A DNA stretch of 64,000 nt, taken from assembly GCA_963712485.1 (NCBI GenBank), contig CAVQID010000042.1:124001-188000 (forward strand). The letters are read 5' to 3'. The stretch is from JALORV01 sp963712485 (GTDB lineage: Bacteria; Pseudomonadota; Gammaproteobacteria; Burkholderiales; Burkholderiaceae_F). The first letter of the stretch is position 1. Every line of letters starts with the position of its first letter. A model generated the notes under the pieces. It saw only the letters and a list, made by a program, of their open reading frames with translations, did not search any database and was not told the DNA's origin. Below are positions 43,156 through 55,330 of the stretch, piece by piece. The position numbers and the translations under genes were made by a program.

Positions 43156-44169
43156 TCAATCGATCTTGGCGCCCGAGGCCCGCACGGCGATCGCCCAACG
43201 CGCGGAACTGGCGGCGATGAAACGCACGAAGGATTCGGACGTGCCGGGCACCGGCTGCGCGCCGCGCGCGAGCAGCGCGGCGACGACTTCAGGATCCTCG
43301 AGTGCCTGGCGAATCGCCGCGTTCAGGCGCTGCACGACCAGGTCGGGTGTGCCGGCAGGAACGAAGACTCCGTCCCAGGCACTCGCCTCGAATCCGGGCA
43401 GGCCCGACTCGGCGATCGTCGGAATCTCCGGCGCTCCCGGGAACCGTCTGGCCGTCGATACCGCGAGCCCTCGCACGCGCCCTTCGCGCGCCTGCGGATA
43501 AGCGTTCGGCATCACCTCGATCATCATTTCGACCTGTCCGCTGATCACGTCGGTCAACGCCAGCGCACCGCCGCGGTACGGGATGTGCACGATATCGATG
43601 CCGGCCTGTGTCTTGAAGAGTTCTCCGGCGAGGTGCGACGTCGTGCCATTGCCCGCCGAGGCGAAGTTGAGCTTGCCGGGATTGGCGCGGGCATACCGGA
43701 TCAGCTCCGCCGTCGACGTGGCCGGCACCTTGGTATTCACGATCAGGATCGCGGCGATCTCGGTCATCCGCGATACCGGAATGAAATCCTTGACCGGGTC
43801 GAAGTTCATGTTCTTGTACAGGCTGGCATTGATGGCATGCGTGCCATTGGTGCCATAGAGCAGCGAGTAGCCGTCCGGCGCAGCGCGCGCCACCAGCTCG
43901 GCGCCTACATTGCCGCCGGCGCCGGCCTTGTTCTCGATGACAATCGGCTGGCCCAGAGCCTTGGCGACAGCCGGCATGATCGTCCGCGCCAGGTTGTCCG
44001 CGCCGCCGCCGGCCGGAAACGGCACGATCAGGTGGACCGGTTTGGTCGGATAGGCCGATTCGGTCGCGCCTGCCCGTTCGGACGGCGCCAACGAGACGAC
44101 AAGCGTGAGGACCATCGCCGCTGCGGCGCGCGCGTACCGGTTCGCAGACACAGGTGACGAGTGGTTCAT
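43156..44169 (-). CDS. Bug-family tripartite tricarboxylate-type periplasmic binding protein
   Basis: 337 residues from ATG 44169, which overlaps the MaoC stop (ATGA). Signal peptide ends near GATES. Bug-family features: YPTKPVHLIVPFPAGGGADNLARTI, VIENKAGAGGNVGAELVARA, DGYSLLYGTNGTHAIN, GNGTTSHLAGELFKTQAGIDIVHIPYRGG, MIEVMPNAYPQ. These proteins, expanded in betaproteobacteria, bind carboxylates or other small ligands, often without adjacent membrane subunits. The ligand is unknown. It lies 65 nt upstream of menB on the same strand, perhaps by chance. Confidence 0.92.
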   Translation of the reverse strand: MNHSSPVSANRYARAAAAMVLTLVVSLAPSERAGATESAYPTKPVHLIVPFPAGGGADNLARTIMPAVAKALGQPIVIENKAGAGGNVGAELVARAAPDGYSLLYGTNGTHAINASLYKNMNFDPVKDFIPVSRMTEIAAILIVNTKVPATSTAELIRYARANPGKLNFASAGNGTTSHLAGELFKTQAGIDIVHIPYRGGALALTDVISGQVEMMIEVMPNAYPQAREGRVRGLAVSTARRFPGAPEIPTIAESGLPGFEASAWDGVFVPAGTPDLVVQRLNAAIRQALEDPEVVAALLARGAQPVPGTSESFVRFIAASSARWAIAVRASGAKID

Positions 44170-44675
44170 TTGAGGTTCCCGCTCGGGGGTTGCTCCAGGG
44201 CGGTATTGCGACAGCGCATCAGTGTCATGGTCTTGACCGTCATCACAACTTCGCCGCGCTGGTTCACGACTTCGTTCGATGTCTGAACCATGCCGCGGTC
44301 GGGCTTTGTGCGCGACCGCCGTGCTTCGGTGACCGTGATGCGCAGCGACAACTGGTCGCCGGGCCGAACCGGTGCCAGCCAACGCAGTTCGTCCACACCC
44401 GGCGAAGCCAAACCGGCCCTGCGCGGCAGGAAATGGTCGACGAGCAGCCGCATCATCAGGCTGGCAGTGTGCCAGCCACTGGCAATCACGCCGCCGAACG
44501 GACCGAGCGCCGCGCGCTGCGGGTCTACATGGAACGGCTGCGGGTCGAACTGGCACCCGAAGGCGACGATGTCCGCCTCCTCGACGCCGATAGGTCCGTA
44601 TTCCACAGCCAGCCCGGGCGGATAGTCCTCAAAGTGACGCGCGTCGAGGTCAGGAGGAAGTGCGTGCGGAGTCAA
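44166..44675 (-). CDS. MaoC-family dehydratase
   Basis: 169 residues with a hot-dog fold. The hydratase motif is present: FGCQFDPQPFHVDPQRA (Asp/His pair) and GGVIASGWHTASLMMRLLVD. Such proteins hydrate or dehydrate acyl-CoA esters. It is translationally coupled to the Bug binding protein, a pairing common in betaproteobacterial carboxylate catabolism islands. 208 nt separate it from the glutamine-synthetase-like gene, and that gap shows nothing I can assign. Confidence 0.87.
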   Translation of the reverse strand: MTPHALPPDLDARHFEDYPPGLAVEYGPIGVEEADIVAFGCQFDPQPFHVDPQRAALGPFGGVIASGWHTASLMMRLLVDHFLPRRAGLASPGVDELRWLAPVRPGDQLSLRITVTEARRSRTKPDRGMVQTSNEVVNQRGEVVMTVKTMTLMRCRNTALEQPPSGNLK

Positions 44676-44883
44676 AGTCTTGCGCTGCCCGTGACGGAAC
44701 TATCGATCGAAGCAGAGAGGCGAAGCGCGCGCGGCGGCGCGCCCCAAGGCCGTCCGATTCGGCGAGATCGCAATTTACCGCACCGGGCGCAGACCAATCC
44801 TCACGTCTCCAGCGACTGAGGCGAACAATTTCTGACGTAAGTCGATGCCGGCGACGGCAGCCCGCAGCGGCCGGTGAGCCCGC

Positions 44884-46270
<1,387 letters not shown>

Positions 46271-46424
46271 GCCTGTCTCCTCCGAAGCCGCGGCAGTGTG
46301 CAACAGCAAGCGACAAAGTCCAAGCTTCGAGCCCTTGATCGGCCGGCATTGCACCCTAATCTCTGGGCTCGGGGCTGCGAAGCTCTCCCTTACAATTCAA
46401 GCAATTAGCTTTCGCGAGGTTGCA

Positions 46425-46793
46425 ATGCCGATCTATGCCTACCGCTGCGCGGAGTGCGGCCACGAGGTGGAGCTGCTGCAGAAGGTTGCTGACGCCCCGT
46501 TGACGGACTGTCCCTCCTGCCAGCGCAGCAGCCTGGTGAAACAGGTCACGGCGGCAGGCTTTCAGCTGAAGGGCAGCGGCTGGTACGTGACCGACTTCCG
46601 CGGAAGCGGCAGCGGCAAGGCCAAGGACGACAAGCCCGCCGACGGCAAGCCGGCGGGGGCCGAGGCGAAGTCCGACCCCGTAAAACCAGCGGAAAGCACC
46701 GCTGCGGCGGCCAAACCCGCCGAGTCGACGACGACTGCAACGGCTTCATCCTCGTCGGGCGGCGGCACTGGCGGACCGACTCCAGCCTCCTGA
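46425..46793 (+). CDS. fmdB: FmdB-family zinc ribbon protein
   Basis: 122 residues. The first 55 form the FmdB/CxxC regulatory domain with four zinc-ligand cysteines (Cys8, Cys11, Cys29, Cys32: YRCAECGHE and DCPSCQ). The rest is a low-complexity Lys/Ala/Pro/Ser tail of variable type. Start from ATG 46425 (MPIYAYRC is the family start). A TACAAT box at 46391-46396 could be a -10, without a clear -35. Usually sits before DUF502 and aspS in betaproteobacteria, as here; the biochemical role is unknown. Confidence 0.9.
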   Translation: MPIYAYRCAECGHEVELLQKVADAPLTDCPSCQRSSLVKQVTAAGFQLKGSGWYVTDFRGSGSGKAKDDKPADGKPAGAEAKSDPVKPAESTAAAAKPAESTTTATASSSSGGGTGGPTPAS

Positions 46794-46823
46794 CAAGCCG
46801 ATCGGCTATCCTCGAATGAAACC

Positions 46824-46856
46824 GAGCCGCGGCGGTGACGCGGCTCTTTCGTTTTC
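46824..46856 (+). terminator. intrinsic terminator between fmdB and DUF502 gene
   Basis: GAGCCGCG (46824-46831) and CGCGGCTC (46839-46846) form an 8-bp stem with a 7-nt loop, followed by TTTCGTTTTC. It suggests that the DUF502-aspS genes are partly uncoupled from fmdB. Confidence 0.7.
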
Positions 46857-46894
46857 TACGCGCCGGCTGCCTGCGGCGGCAAGCGAGACCACAA

Positions 46895-47536
46895 ATGTTT
46901 CGGAAGTATCTGATCACCGGCCTGTTGATCTGGCTGCCCCTCGGGATCACGCTGTTGATCCTCGAGACGATCATCGGCTGGATGGATCAGTCGCTGCTGC
47001 TGCTGCCACCGACGTGGCGTCCCGAAGCGATCCTCGGATTTCGCATCCCCGGCCTCGGGGCGCTGCTGGCGATCGCCGTCGTGCTGCTCACGGGGGTCCT
47101 CGCGCGCAACATCGTCGGACGGCGGCTGCTGCTGTGGTGGGAGGGCCTGCTGGGCCGCATCCCGATCGTGCGTTCGATCTACTCGAGCGTGAAGCAGGTG
47201 TCGGACACGATGCTTTCGCCGAAGGGCAACGCATTCCGCAAGGTGGTGCTGGTCGAGTTTCCGCAGGCGGAACAATGGACACTGGCTTTCATCGTCGGCG
47301 AGCCCACCGGCGTCGTGGCGGATCAACTCGGTCAAGGCTGGGTCACCGTCTACGTTCCCACCGCTCCGAACCCGACCTCCGGCTACGTGCTGATGATGCC
47401 GCCGTCGCGTGTGCGGGACGTGGAGGTCAACATTGATGACGCGCTCAAGTATCACGTATCACTCGGTGTGGTTGAGCCCGGAGGCCGGGCGGCCCGGCCG
47501 GCTGCACTGACCAGTGCGCCGCCGTCGTCGACCTGA
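46895..47536 (+). CDS. DUF502 inner-membrane protein
   Basis: 213 residues from ATG 46895 (MFRKYLITGLLIWLPLGITLLIL). Two hydrophobic helices, one at the N-terminus and one at about residues 50-72 (LGALLAIAVVLLTGVLARNIVG), then a soluble domain with the family stretches GRIPIVRSIYSSVKQVSDT, FPQAEQWTLAFIVGE and VYVPTAPNPTSGYVLMMP. Function unknown. Position between fmdB and aspS is conserved in betaproteobacteria. Confidence 0.9.
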   Translation: MFRKYLITGLLIWLPLGITLLILETIIGWMDQSLLLLPPTWRPEAILGFRIPGLGALLAIAVVLLTGVLARNIVGRRLLLWWEGLLGRIPIVRSIYSSVKQVSDTMLSPKGNAFRKVVLVEFPQAEQWTLAFIVGEPTGVVADQLGQGWVTVYVPTAPNPTSGYVLMMPPSRVRDVEVNIDDALKYHVSLGVVEPGGRAARPAALTSAPPSST

Positions 47537-47877
47537 CGACCACGCGGCGACGTTGAGCGCGGCGCGGTCCCCTGCTATGGTTGTTTCATGACTGGCAGCC
47601 TTTACCCCGCCGCGTGCCCCGTCACTCGAAAGTGCGGGACGACACGCGCTCGACTTGCTGCGCTCGCGTCGCTGAATCAACGAAACCATCAGCGAAACCG
47701 ATAGGGGTCGGGCAAGTAGCGCTGTCCGGCCCCAAGCCGAAAGCTGTTCAGGCGCCTTGCGGGCGCCGTTTCGGCCTCCAAGCTAAAGACGACCCTCTCG
47801 GGGATAATCACGGGTTTTGCGCGGTCGCGCCGGCACCAGGGCTGCGGCGGCCCGCCAGCAACGAAGCGGAGCATTCC
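47537..47877 (+). other. 341-bp leader region upstream of aspS
   Basis: The aspS frame is open through this stretch, but the sequence is unlike any AspRS extension, so I treat it as non-coding. A GATAAT hexamer (47803-47808) about 70 nt before aspS could be a -10 element; I find no good -35. GGCGCC dyads around 47753-47768 could form a leader hairpin. No T-box-like structure was recognised. Confidence 0.4.
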
Positions 47878-49731
<1,854 letters not shown>

Positions 49732-49741
49732 GGCGGGGGCA

Positions 49742-50257
49742 GTGAACCCGCAAGTCCACGTCCGCCGGGCTTTAGAGGCGGACCTGCCGGCAATCGCGAG
49801 GCTGGGTGACGAGGTCAACACGCTGCACCAGCAGGTGTACCCCGAGGTCTTCGCGGCGCCGGGCAACCTCGACGCCCACGTTGTCTACTGGCGCGCGCAA
49901 ATGGACGAGGGCTACCGGTTCTGGCTGGCGGAGCCGGCGATGCCGGGCGATGCCAATGCCCCGGTTGTCGGCTTTGCCTCGGCGCGCGTCAGCGACGAGC
50001 CCGCCAGCGCGCTGCTGCAGGCGCTGCGGCCGTGTCGCATCGGAACCGTCGGTGTGACCGCGGGCTGGCGCGGACGGGGCGTCGGCCGGCTGCGGATGGC
50101 GCAGCTCATCGAACACGCGGCTGCCGAGCAGGCCACGGAGATGCGGCTCAACGTCTTCACCTTCAACCGCGACGCGATCGCGTTTTACGAACACCTCGGG
50201 TTCGAGGTCCGCACGCAGGTCATGGTGCGCACCGCGCGGCCGGCCCCGGAACGCTGA
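49742..50257 (+). CDS. GNAT-family N-acetyltransferase
   Basis: 171 residues from a GTG at 49742, eleven nucleotides after aspS. The acetyl-CoA site is VGVTAGWRGRGVGRLRMAQLIEHA (R/Q-x-x-G-x-G/A type), followed by the C-terminal strand-helix RLNVFTFNRDAIAFYEHLGFEV typical of the family. The acceptor is unknown. Part of the aspS-nudB transcription run by spacing. Confidence 0.87.
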   Translation: MNPQVHVRRALEADLPAIARLGDEVNTLHQQVYPEVFAAPGNLDAHVVYWRAQMDEGYRFWLAEPAMPGDANAPVVGFASARVSDEPASALLQALRPCRIGTVGVTAGWRGRGVGRLRMAQLIEHAAAEQATEMRLNVFTFNRDAIAFYEHLGFEVRTQVMVRTARPAPER

Positions 50258-50270
50258 GGCTCGTGGCAGC

Positions 50271-50720
50271 ATGCCCGGCTTCAAGGTCCCCGAATCGATT
50301 CTCGTGGTGATCCACACCCCGGCACTCGACGTGCTTCTGCTCGAGCGGGCAGACCATCCGGGGTTCTGGCAGTCGGTCACCGGCAGCCTCGACTTTCCCG
50401 GCGAGGACCTGCGCGCGGCGTGCGCGCGTGAAGTGACTGAGGAAACCGGGTTGCGGGTGGCGGCCGCGCGCTTTGTCGACTGGAATCTTGAGCATCGCTA
50501 TGTCATCTACCCCGAATGGCTGCACCGCTACGCGCCTGGGGTTACGCATAATATGGAGCATGTCTTTGGCCTTCGTGTGGACGAGCGCTACGACGCGCGG
50601 CTCGCACCGCGCGAGCACCGGGCCAGCCAGTGGTTGCCGTGGCGCGATGCGGCAGATGCCTGCTTTTCGTGGACCAATGCCGGGGCCATCCGTGAACTGG
50701 CGCAACGCGCTCGCGGTTAG
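50271..50720 (+). CDS. nudB: dihydroneopterin triphosphate diphosphatase
   Basis: Nudix hydrolase removing pyrophosphate from dihydroneopterin triphosphate in folate synthesis. 149 residues. The Nudix box reads GEDLRAACAREVTEETGL (E-x7-REVTEE-TGL), with one extra residue between the leading Gly and the first Glu. NudB-like flanks: KVPESILVVIHT at the start and HRYVIYPEWLHRYAPGVTHNMEHVFGL later. In betaproteobacteria it usually follows aspS, as here. Its 3' end overlaps the next gene's likely GTG start by 29 nt. Confidence 0.9.
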   Translation: MPGFKVPESILVVIHTPALDVLLLERADHPGFWQSVTGSLDFPGEDLRAACAREVTEETGLRVAAARFVDWNLEHRYVIYPEWLHRYAPGVTHNMEHVFGLRVDERYDARLAPREHRASQWLPWRDAADACFSWTNAGAIRELAQRARG

Positions 50721-52179
50721 CCTCACCGCGAGCGCGCTGCTCGGCGGATGCGCGACGCCGGTCGATCCTTATGCGACGGCGCCGGCGAGCGTCCAGCTCA
50801 CGCACGCGGATGCACTGGGGGACTGCATGCGCCAGCTGCAGGCCTTCGATGCACGCGTCGACGACGCGACGCGTGCGGGATGCGCAGGCGGCGCGCGTCG
50901 ACGGTTACCCGTTTCTCCGTGTCGATCGCTTCACCGCGTTGAGCCGGCCGTCGGGCACGGACCCGGCCCACCGCGCGCCGGCGATGCTCGAGCGCATGGC
51001 CGCGCTGGATGCCGAAGCGCGCACGTTATGAAGCGGCCAATGCGCGTATCGGCACCGAGGAACTGGCGACTTTGGATCGTTGCCGCAATCAACTGGTCGC
51101 ATCCGTCGGATCGGGGTCGCGCGGAGTTATCGAGCAGGCGCGGCCGCCGGACGCCTACGACGACGCGTTGCGCGTCGTCGGTCTGTACCCGTTGACGCAG
51201 ATTCCGTTTTCCTGGGGCGTGGCCGGCTGGCAACAGTCGACGCGGGATCTTTACGCGACGCCGTTCCCCGAACTGCCGGTGCGCGGCCAGCGTATCCGCT
51301 ATCTGCCTTCGGCGAGCGGCTCCGGTCCGGTCGCCGGACTGCTGCCGGTCGACGGACCGGCGATGACGGCCGCGCGCGCCTGGCAATTGCTGGAGCAGCA
51401 TGCTCCGGTGCTGGTCGTCGACACCGTCGACGAAAACGATCGCATCGGCCGGCTCGCATGGCGCATGAGTGGCAAGGATCTTTTCATCGCGGTGGACGAC
51501 CGCATGCCGATGGCCTACGCCCGCGTCGCGTGGACGCAGATCGGAGGCGCCGTCATGCCGCAACTCGTCTATACGTTCTGGTTCCCGGCGCGGCCGGCCA
51601 GCCATCCGCTCGACCTCGTTGCCGGACGCCTGGACGCCGTGGTCTGGCGCGTGACGCTGGATGCCGAAGGCCGGCCCCTGGTGTATGACTCGATCCACGC
51701 GTGCGGCTGCTTCCACATGTTCTTCCCGACCGAGCGCGTACGCGAGCGCCCGGGACCGCTCGACCACGAGGGTCCGCTGGACGAGACGATGTTTGCCCCC
51801 CAGGTCATGCACACGCCCGGCCCGGCGGAGCGCGTGCATCATCTACGTCGGCGCAGGCGATCACAATATCCAGCGTGTGGCGGTCGATGCGCCGAAGCCG
51901 GCACCGGGCATGCCCTATGCGCTGGAGGACGAAAACGGCCTGCGCGCGCTGGCGCTGCCGGCGGCCGCCGGCGGCGGCACGCGCAGCATCTATGGACCCG
52001 ACGGGCTGGTTCCGGGCTCCGAGCGGGCAGAGCGCTTCATCTTCTGGCCCATGGGCGTGCCGTCTGCCGGCCAGATGCGGCAATGGGGGCACCATGCGAC
52101 GGCGTTCATCGGCCGTCGCCATTTTGACGATCCACGCCTGATCGACCGATATTTCACGATTGCGCCGAGCGCCGACTGA
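50692..52179 (+). CDS. lipoprotein of unknown function, three frame breaks
   Basis: Reads as one protein of about 495 residues if three single-base breaks are repaired (near 50880, 51030 and 51840). A GTG at 50692 begins a lipoprotein signal, VNWRNALAVSLTASALLGGC. The parts continue as AARVDGYPFLRVDRFTALS, then YEAANARIGTEELATLDRCRNQLVAS, GVAGWQQSTRDLYATPF, YTFWFPARPASHPLDLVAGRLD, DSIHACGCFHMFFPTE, and finally ALEDENGLRALALPAA and DPRLIDRYFTIAPSAD. No family recognised. An outer-membrane-anchored periplasmic protein is likely. It lies between nudB and the endonuclease-family gene. Confidence 0.7.
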
Positions 52180-52193
52180 GGGAAACTGGCTGC

Positions 52194-53002
52194 ATGCACC
52201 TGCGCGTTGCAACCTATAACATTCACAAGGGCGTGATGGGGCTGCGCAAGCGGTCGCGCATCCATGATCTGCGGCTCGCGCTGCACTCGATCGACGCCGA
52301 CATCTGCTTCCTGCAGGAAGTGCAGGACTGCAACGAGCGTCTGGCCCGCCGCCCCGGCCATCACAACGGCACGCAGCTCGATGTGCTGTGCACCGGCAGC
52401 TACCTGCATCGCGCCTACGGCATGAATGCGGTCTATCCGCACGGCCACCACGGCAACGCAATCGTGTCGCGGCACGCGATCGGCCAGTACCTGAATCACG
52501 ACATCTCGGACCACGCGCTGGAGAAGCGCGGCATGCTGCACGCGATCTCGCACATCGAGACCTCGCGCGGCGGCATCGACATCCACCTGATCAACACGCA
52601 CTTCGGCCTGATCAAGCGCAGCCGCGTGCGCCAGGCCGAGTTCCTGATCGATTTCGTGCGCGGTGAAGTTCCCGTCGACGCACCCTTGATCATCGCGGGC
52701 GACTTCAACGACTGGCAGCAGGGCGTCGACGAGGTCCTGCACCGCGACCTCGACGTCGTCGAGGCGGCTGGCGACTTCAACCGGCGCCAGCAACGGCGTC
52801 GCCGCTTCGATCGGCTGGTGCCGTGGCGCAACAGCGAGCGCCCTTTGTCGCCCGCACCTATCCGAGTGTGCTGCCCTGGCTCACGCTCGATCGCATCTAC
52901 GTGCGCGGTTTCAAGGTGCGCGATGTCAGCGTACCGAAGGGCATCGAGTGGTCGCAGCGGTCGGATCACATGCCCCTGATTGCCGATCTCGAGGTGGCAT
53001 GA
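52194..53002 (+). CDS. endonuclease/exonuclease/phosphatase family protein (frame break at about 52790)
   Basis: About 268 residues when repaired. DNase I-like metal hydrolase: ATYNIHKG, CFLQEVQD (metal Glu), NTHFGLIKRSRVRQAEFL, IIAGDFNDW. After FNRRQQ the frame shifts; the true C-terminus resumes as FVARTYPSVLPWLTLDRIYV and ends SDHMPLIADLEVA with TGA at 53000-53002. SDHMPL carries the catalytic Asp-His, so the break removes the active site unless it is an assembly error. Its stop overlaps the clsB start (ATGA), as in the usual EEP-clsB pair. Confidence 0.85.
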
Positions 53003-54230
53003 CGCGACGGCGCGCGGCCGGCACGACGGCGACCGCGCTTCGACATCACCACACGCCCCCTCATCTACGGCGGCAACCGGCTACGGCTGCTCGAAAATGG
53101 CGACGAGTTCTTTCCGCGACTGCTCGCGGCAATCGACAGCGCTGCGCGCTCGGTCCATCTCGAGACCTACATTTTCGCGGAGGACAACATCGGTTTGCGC
53201 GTCGGCGATGCGCTTGCCAGCGCAGCCAGCCGCGGCGTCGCTGTCAGGGTGGTGGTCGACGGCTTCGGCACCGGAGCCCATGCCGAGACGCTGAAAGCGC
53301 GCCTCGGGTCCGTCGGCGTGCAGGTGATCATCTTCCAGCCCGCGCGCTGGTGGCGGCTCGAGCGCCGACTGCTGCGGCGCCTGCACCGCAAGCTGGTCCT
53401 GATCGACGACCAACTGGCGTTCGTCGGCGGCATCAACATCATCGACGACCACCACCATCCCGACGCGGAGCGGGCGCAGCTCGGGCCGCGTTTCGATTTC
53501 GCTGTCATGTGCGAAGGTCCGATCGTCGCGTCGATCGCATTGGCAATCAAGCGGCTGTGGTGGACGCTGCAGTTGCTGCAAAGCGGGCGGCGCCCCGGGC
53601 CGTTGCCCGGCCTGGCGCTGGAAAATGTTCCAGCGCCATACGTTGACGGCGAACGCGCGGCGCTGCTGCTGCGGGACAACCTGCGCAACCGTCGCACGAT
53701 CGAAGCCGCATACCTCGAGGCGATCGGCGCGGCCCGCAGACGGATCATCATCGCCTGCGCCTATTTCTTTCCTGGGCGATCGTTCCGCAGGGCGCTGGCG
53801 GACTGCGCCCGACGCGGCGTGCATGTCACGTTGCTGGTGCAGGGGCGCGTTGAATACGCGCTGCAGCATTACGCGCAGGAGGCGCTTTACGGGCAATTGA
53901 TCGAGGCCGGCGTGCAGATCCACGAATACGGCGACGAGTTACCTGCACGCAAAGGTGGCGGTGGTCGACGAGGCCTGGGCCACGGTCGGCTCGAGCAACA
54001 TCGATCCCTACAGCCTGCTGCTGGCGCGCGAAGCCAATGTCGCGGTCTTCGACGCGCGGTTCGCGCGGGCGCTGCGAGCCGCGCTCGAGCGGGCGATCGA
54101 GCATCACTCGCGACGGGTGCAGCCGCAGGAGTTTGCGGGACGCGGCTGGCTGCGCCGCGCCGTCAACTGGATTGCCTATGGCGTTGTGCGCTTTGGCGCC
54201 GTAGCGTTGGCGGGCGGTCGCGACTACTAG
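52999..54230 (+). CDS. clsB: cardiolipin synthase B (phospholipase D superfamily), two frame breaks
   Basis: About 410 residues if two single-base breaks are repaired. The ATG at 52999 overlaps the upstream stop. After MTRRRAA the frame shifts near 53020 to reach FDITTRPLIYGGNRLRLLE. Both catalytic HKD motifs are intact: HRKLVLIDDQLAFVGGINIID, and HAKVAVVDEAWATVGSSNID. The second is reached after a one-G surplus near 53945 (IHEY-ATSYLHAKV). Membrane-associated synthesis of cardiolipin. Clean continuation across both breaks argues for sequencing indels. Confidence 0.86.
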
Positions 54231-54281
54231 CAGCCGACGTGCACTTGCCCCAGGCGCGCGATCTTCGACCTTTCCTGTTTT

Positions 54282-54500
54282 TTATTTGTACAACCGCCCG
54301 ACGAAGAAGGCCCAGAAGAACACTGCCTGGGCCCCGAGCGCTATGACGACAGCCACCGCGATCAGCGCACCACCGAGCTGGCGCAGGGGCCCGTGGATCA
54401 GCAGAAATGAGGCGACCGCGACAGTCAGCGCGACTGCAGCAGTCAGCGCACTGTGCTTGGCGATGCGGAGGTAACGACCGCGATCGGGGCTGTCTTCCAT
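54282..54500 (-). CDS. small two-helix membrane protein
   Basis: 72 residues from ATG 54500 (MEDSPDRGRYLRIAKHSALTAA). Two hydrophobic helices (ALTVAVASFLLIHGPL and ALIAVAVVIALGAQAVFFWAFFVGRLY) and little else; no family recognised. It follows the Gly/Cys-tailed gene on the minus strand after 61 nt and converges with clsB. The start is chosen at the first Met that leaves a plausible soluble N-terminus; longer in-frame starts run into the glycine-codon region of its neighbour. Confidence 0.6.
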   Translation of the reverse strand: MEDSPDRGRYLRIAKHSALTAAVALTVAVASFLLIHGPLRQLGGALIAVAVVIALGAQAVFFWAFFVGRLYK

Positions 54501-54561
54501 GCCTATGATTCTCGCGGCAATCGCTGCGAGCGGCAAATTGCAGATGAACTTCCACGGAGCT

Positions 54562-55237
54562 TCAGTCTCCGCCGCCTCCACCGCAGCCGCCTCCGTCGCC
54601 TCCACCACCGCCGTCCCCGCCGCAACCGCTGCCACTGCATCCGCTGCCGCAGCCGCCGCCGCAGCCGATGTGGCTGGCGCAGTAGCTGCCCGCGCTACCG
54701 GCGGCGACCAGAGGCGTGCAGTTCAGCGCGTAGTGAAAGCCGTCGGGAATTGCCAGACGGGCATCGATCGCAAACAGCAGTGGCACGCCGGTCGCGGCCA
54801 GCGGATTGATGCCCGCGCGCCTGCAGGCTAGCCGCCAGGTGCGCTTTATGCCTTCGCTGGCCATCGTGCGCGAGGACATCGCTTCGGTCGGCGTGTGATG
54901 CAGGAAGTGCCCCAGCGCCTTCGTGCAGAACGCCTCGTAGTTGCGCGTGAACAGGATGAATTCGTGCCAGGCGACGTCGACCACCTGCGACGGCATCGCG
55001 AGCAATCGTCGGCCGGCTTTGCGGCACAGGTGAAAGTATTCGCGCAGCGCGTCGAAGACCAGGTCGAGTTCGCCGTCGGTCAGGTGGGGGTAGCGCTCGC
55101 GCACCCGTTGACGGATGCCGCGCGGGAAGTCGTAAGCTGTCGATGAAACCTTCGCGGGCACGCCGGCTGCGCTGCTGCACAATGGCGGCCAGCACGATGG
55201 CGCCGGCGATCGCGAGTCCAACGACAATGGGTGTCAC
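54562..55237 (-). CDS. membrane-anchored protein with GRDP-like domain and Gly/Cys-rich tail (frame break at about 55140)
   Basis: GTG 55237 has AGGAGG 7 nt upstream and encodes a membrane anchor, TPIVVGLAIAGAIVLAAIV. The frame breaks at 55130-55150 before YDFPRGIRQRVRERYPHLTDGE. The core VVDVAWHEFILFTRNYEAFCTKALGHFLHHTP resembles the W-H-x-x-I/L...Y...C pattern of glycine-rich-domain-containing (DUF1399-like) proteins. The last ~35 residues are almost wholly Gly, Cys, Ser and Asp with repeated CGGGC/SGC units. About 225 residues in all. Function unknown; the cysteine-rich tail could bind metal or form disulfides. Confidence 0.7.
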
Positions 55238-55330
55238 GTCCAGCCTCCTTTCTGTTCTTCTTCTTGTTGTCTTCTTGTTATCGGCCCGGCGTTGCTGCCC
55301 TGAAGCGTATGACCGTTTCGTGACTGCGCG

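Noticed and set aside
47581..47877. In-frame N-terminal extension of aspS by 99 residues
   Set aside because: AspRS begins at MRTEYAGRV; the extension is unlike any synthetase domain, and the ATG at 47878 has its own ribosome binding site.
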